From NCBI RefSeq assembly GCF_003952365.1, contig NZ_CP034443.1, positions 5,015,001-5,079,000 on the forward strand: DNA of 64,000 nucleotides. The letters run 5' to 3'. The notes beneath the pieces were generated by a model, which worked only from the letters and a program-made list of their open reading frames with translations, did no database searches and had not been told where the DNA came from. Both the position numbers and the translations under genes were made by a program. The stretch's first letter is position 1, and the number at the start of each line of letters is the position of its first letter. This document shows, piece by piece, positions 63,696-64,000 of the stretch. The stretch comes from Mesorhizobium sp. M9A.F.Ca.ET.002.03.1.2 (lineage in GTDB: Bacteria; Pseudomonadota; Alphaproteobacteria; Rhizobiales; Rhizobiaceae).

Positions 63696-64000
63696 CTACG
63701 GCGCGAAGACCGACCAGTTCATCATCTTCGCCAGTCTTTCCAGCGCGATCGACCCCAGCCTGGAATTGCCGTTGGCGTTGAGGCCGGGCGACCATACGGC
63801 AAGTGAGGCCACGCCCGGCACGATCCCCAAAATGCCGCCGCCGACGCCACTCTTGCCCGGAATGCCGACGCGAAAGGCGAAATCGCCGGAGCCGTCATAG
63901 TGACCGCAGGTCAGCATCATCGCGCCAATGCGGCGCGCGCGCTCGGCCGACACCACGGAATGGCCGGTCGCCGGGTTCTTGCCGCCATTGGCGAGGAAGC
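63696..64000 (-). CDS. glsA: Glutaminase (partial, C-terminal end)
   Basis: Serine-dependent glutaminase that converts glutamine to glutamate and ammonia. Only the C-terminal 101 residues are visible; the gene runs off the right edge. [53 protein letters not shown] and [14 protein letters not shown] are characteristic of the GlsA family; the tyrosine and the SGVGGG segment belong to the active site. No fault is seen in the part present. Confidence 0.93.
   Translation of the reverse strand, partial: FLANGGKNPATGHSVVSAERARRIGAMMLTCGHYDGSGDFAFRVGIPGKSGVGGGILGIVPGVASLAVWSPGLNANGNSRLGSIALERLAKMMNWSVFAP

Overview
The window looks like a chromosomal segment of an alphaproteobacterium of the order Hyphomicrobiales (Rhizobiales), most probably Mesorhizobium or a close relative. 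The reasons are the high GC content, the arrangement secE-nusG-rplKAJL-rpoBC followed by rpsL-rpsG-fusA-tuf-rpsJ-rplCDW, two near-identical tuf genes, rhizobial families (BA14K, DUF2934, GFA proteins, an RNase E with an acidic insert in the S1 domain) and short palindromic repeats of a type I associate with Mesorhizobium. The genus is an inference from memory; only a database search could fix it.

Layout. 1-6225 (minus): the str/S10 ribosomal cluster (rpsL, rpsG, fusA, a frameshifted tuf, rpsJ, rplC, rplD, start of rplW). 6689-8056 (plus): a small hypothetical gene and a sugar 1-dehydrogenase of the Gfo/Idh/MocA family, lying between the str and rpo clusters. 8217-20841 (minus): rpoC, rpoB, rplL, rplJ, rplA, rplK, nusG, secE and tRNA-Trp. 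20911-25090 (minus): glycolipid-binding-like protein, truncated globin, a double ClpP-like exported protein and the intact tuf. 25399-29530: small accessory genes (EamA transporter with a frameshift, GFA protein, sulfotransferase, peptidoglycan amidase, two stress-type small proteins). 29677-30966: tRNA-Gly, tRNA-Tyr and rlmB. 31050-35585: glyoxylate-to-glycerate genes gcl-hyi-glxR with a divergent IclR regulator. 35781-38980: small exported or membrane proteins, tRNA-Thr, a cupin and a DUF2569 protein. 39114-44366: TetR regulator divergent from a spermidine/putrescine-type ABC importer ending in a metallo-hydrolase gene. 44853-47416: NAD kinase and a DEAD-box helicase. 48336-51398: a LysR/NmrA/DUF2798 cassette lying between a 112-bp copy of an ompA-type 3' end and the full ompA-type gene. 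51579-58337 (minus): GFA protein, exported protein, prfB with its programmed frameshift, PBP1A and AmiC. 58998-63619 (plus): rne and rsgA. The right edge holds the 3' end of a glutaminase gene (minus).

How the genes work together. Most of the window is core gene expression machinery: transcription (rpoBC, nusG), translation (ribosomal proteins, fusA, tuf, prfB, rlmB, rsgA, four tRNAs), RNA decay (rne, DEAD-box helicase), export (secE) and cell wall assembly or separation (PBP1A, AmiC). The accessory parts are catabolic or transport units with their own regulators.

The most notable sequence observations are: (i) four reading-frame breaks (tuf copy 1, the RNase E tail, the ABC ATPase start and the EamA transporter), three of them single-base, which could be real mutations or sequence errors; in tuf the break creates a TGATG stop/start overlap; (ii) a family of modular palindromes sharing a core of the type AAAACCG-CAC-TTTT, two of which supply the stop codon of the adjacent gene; (iii) a regulator-enzyme-membrane protein cassette flanked by a duplicated ompA tail; (iv) a tandem duplication of about 92 bp in the leader of the PBP1A gene; and (v) a duplicated ClpP-like protein whose second half has lost its catalytic serine. 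I saw no CRISPR array, insertion sequence, integrase or rRNA gene.
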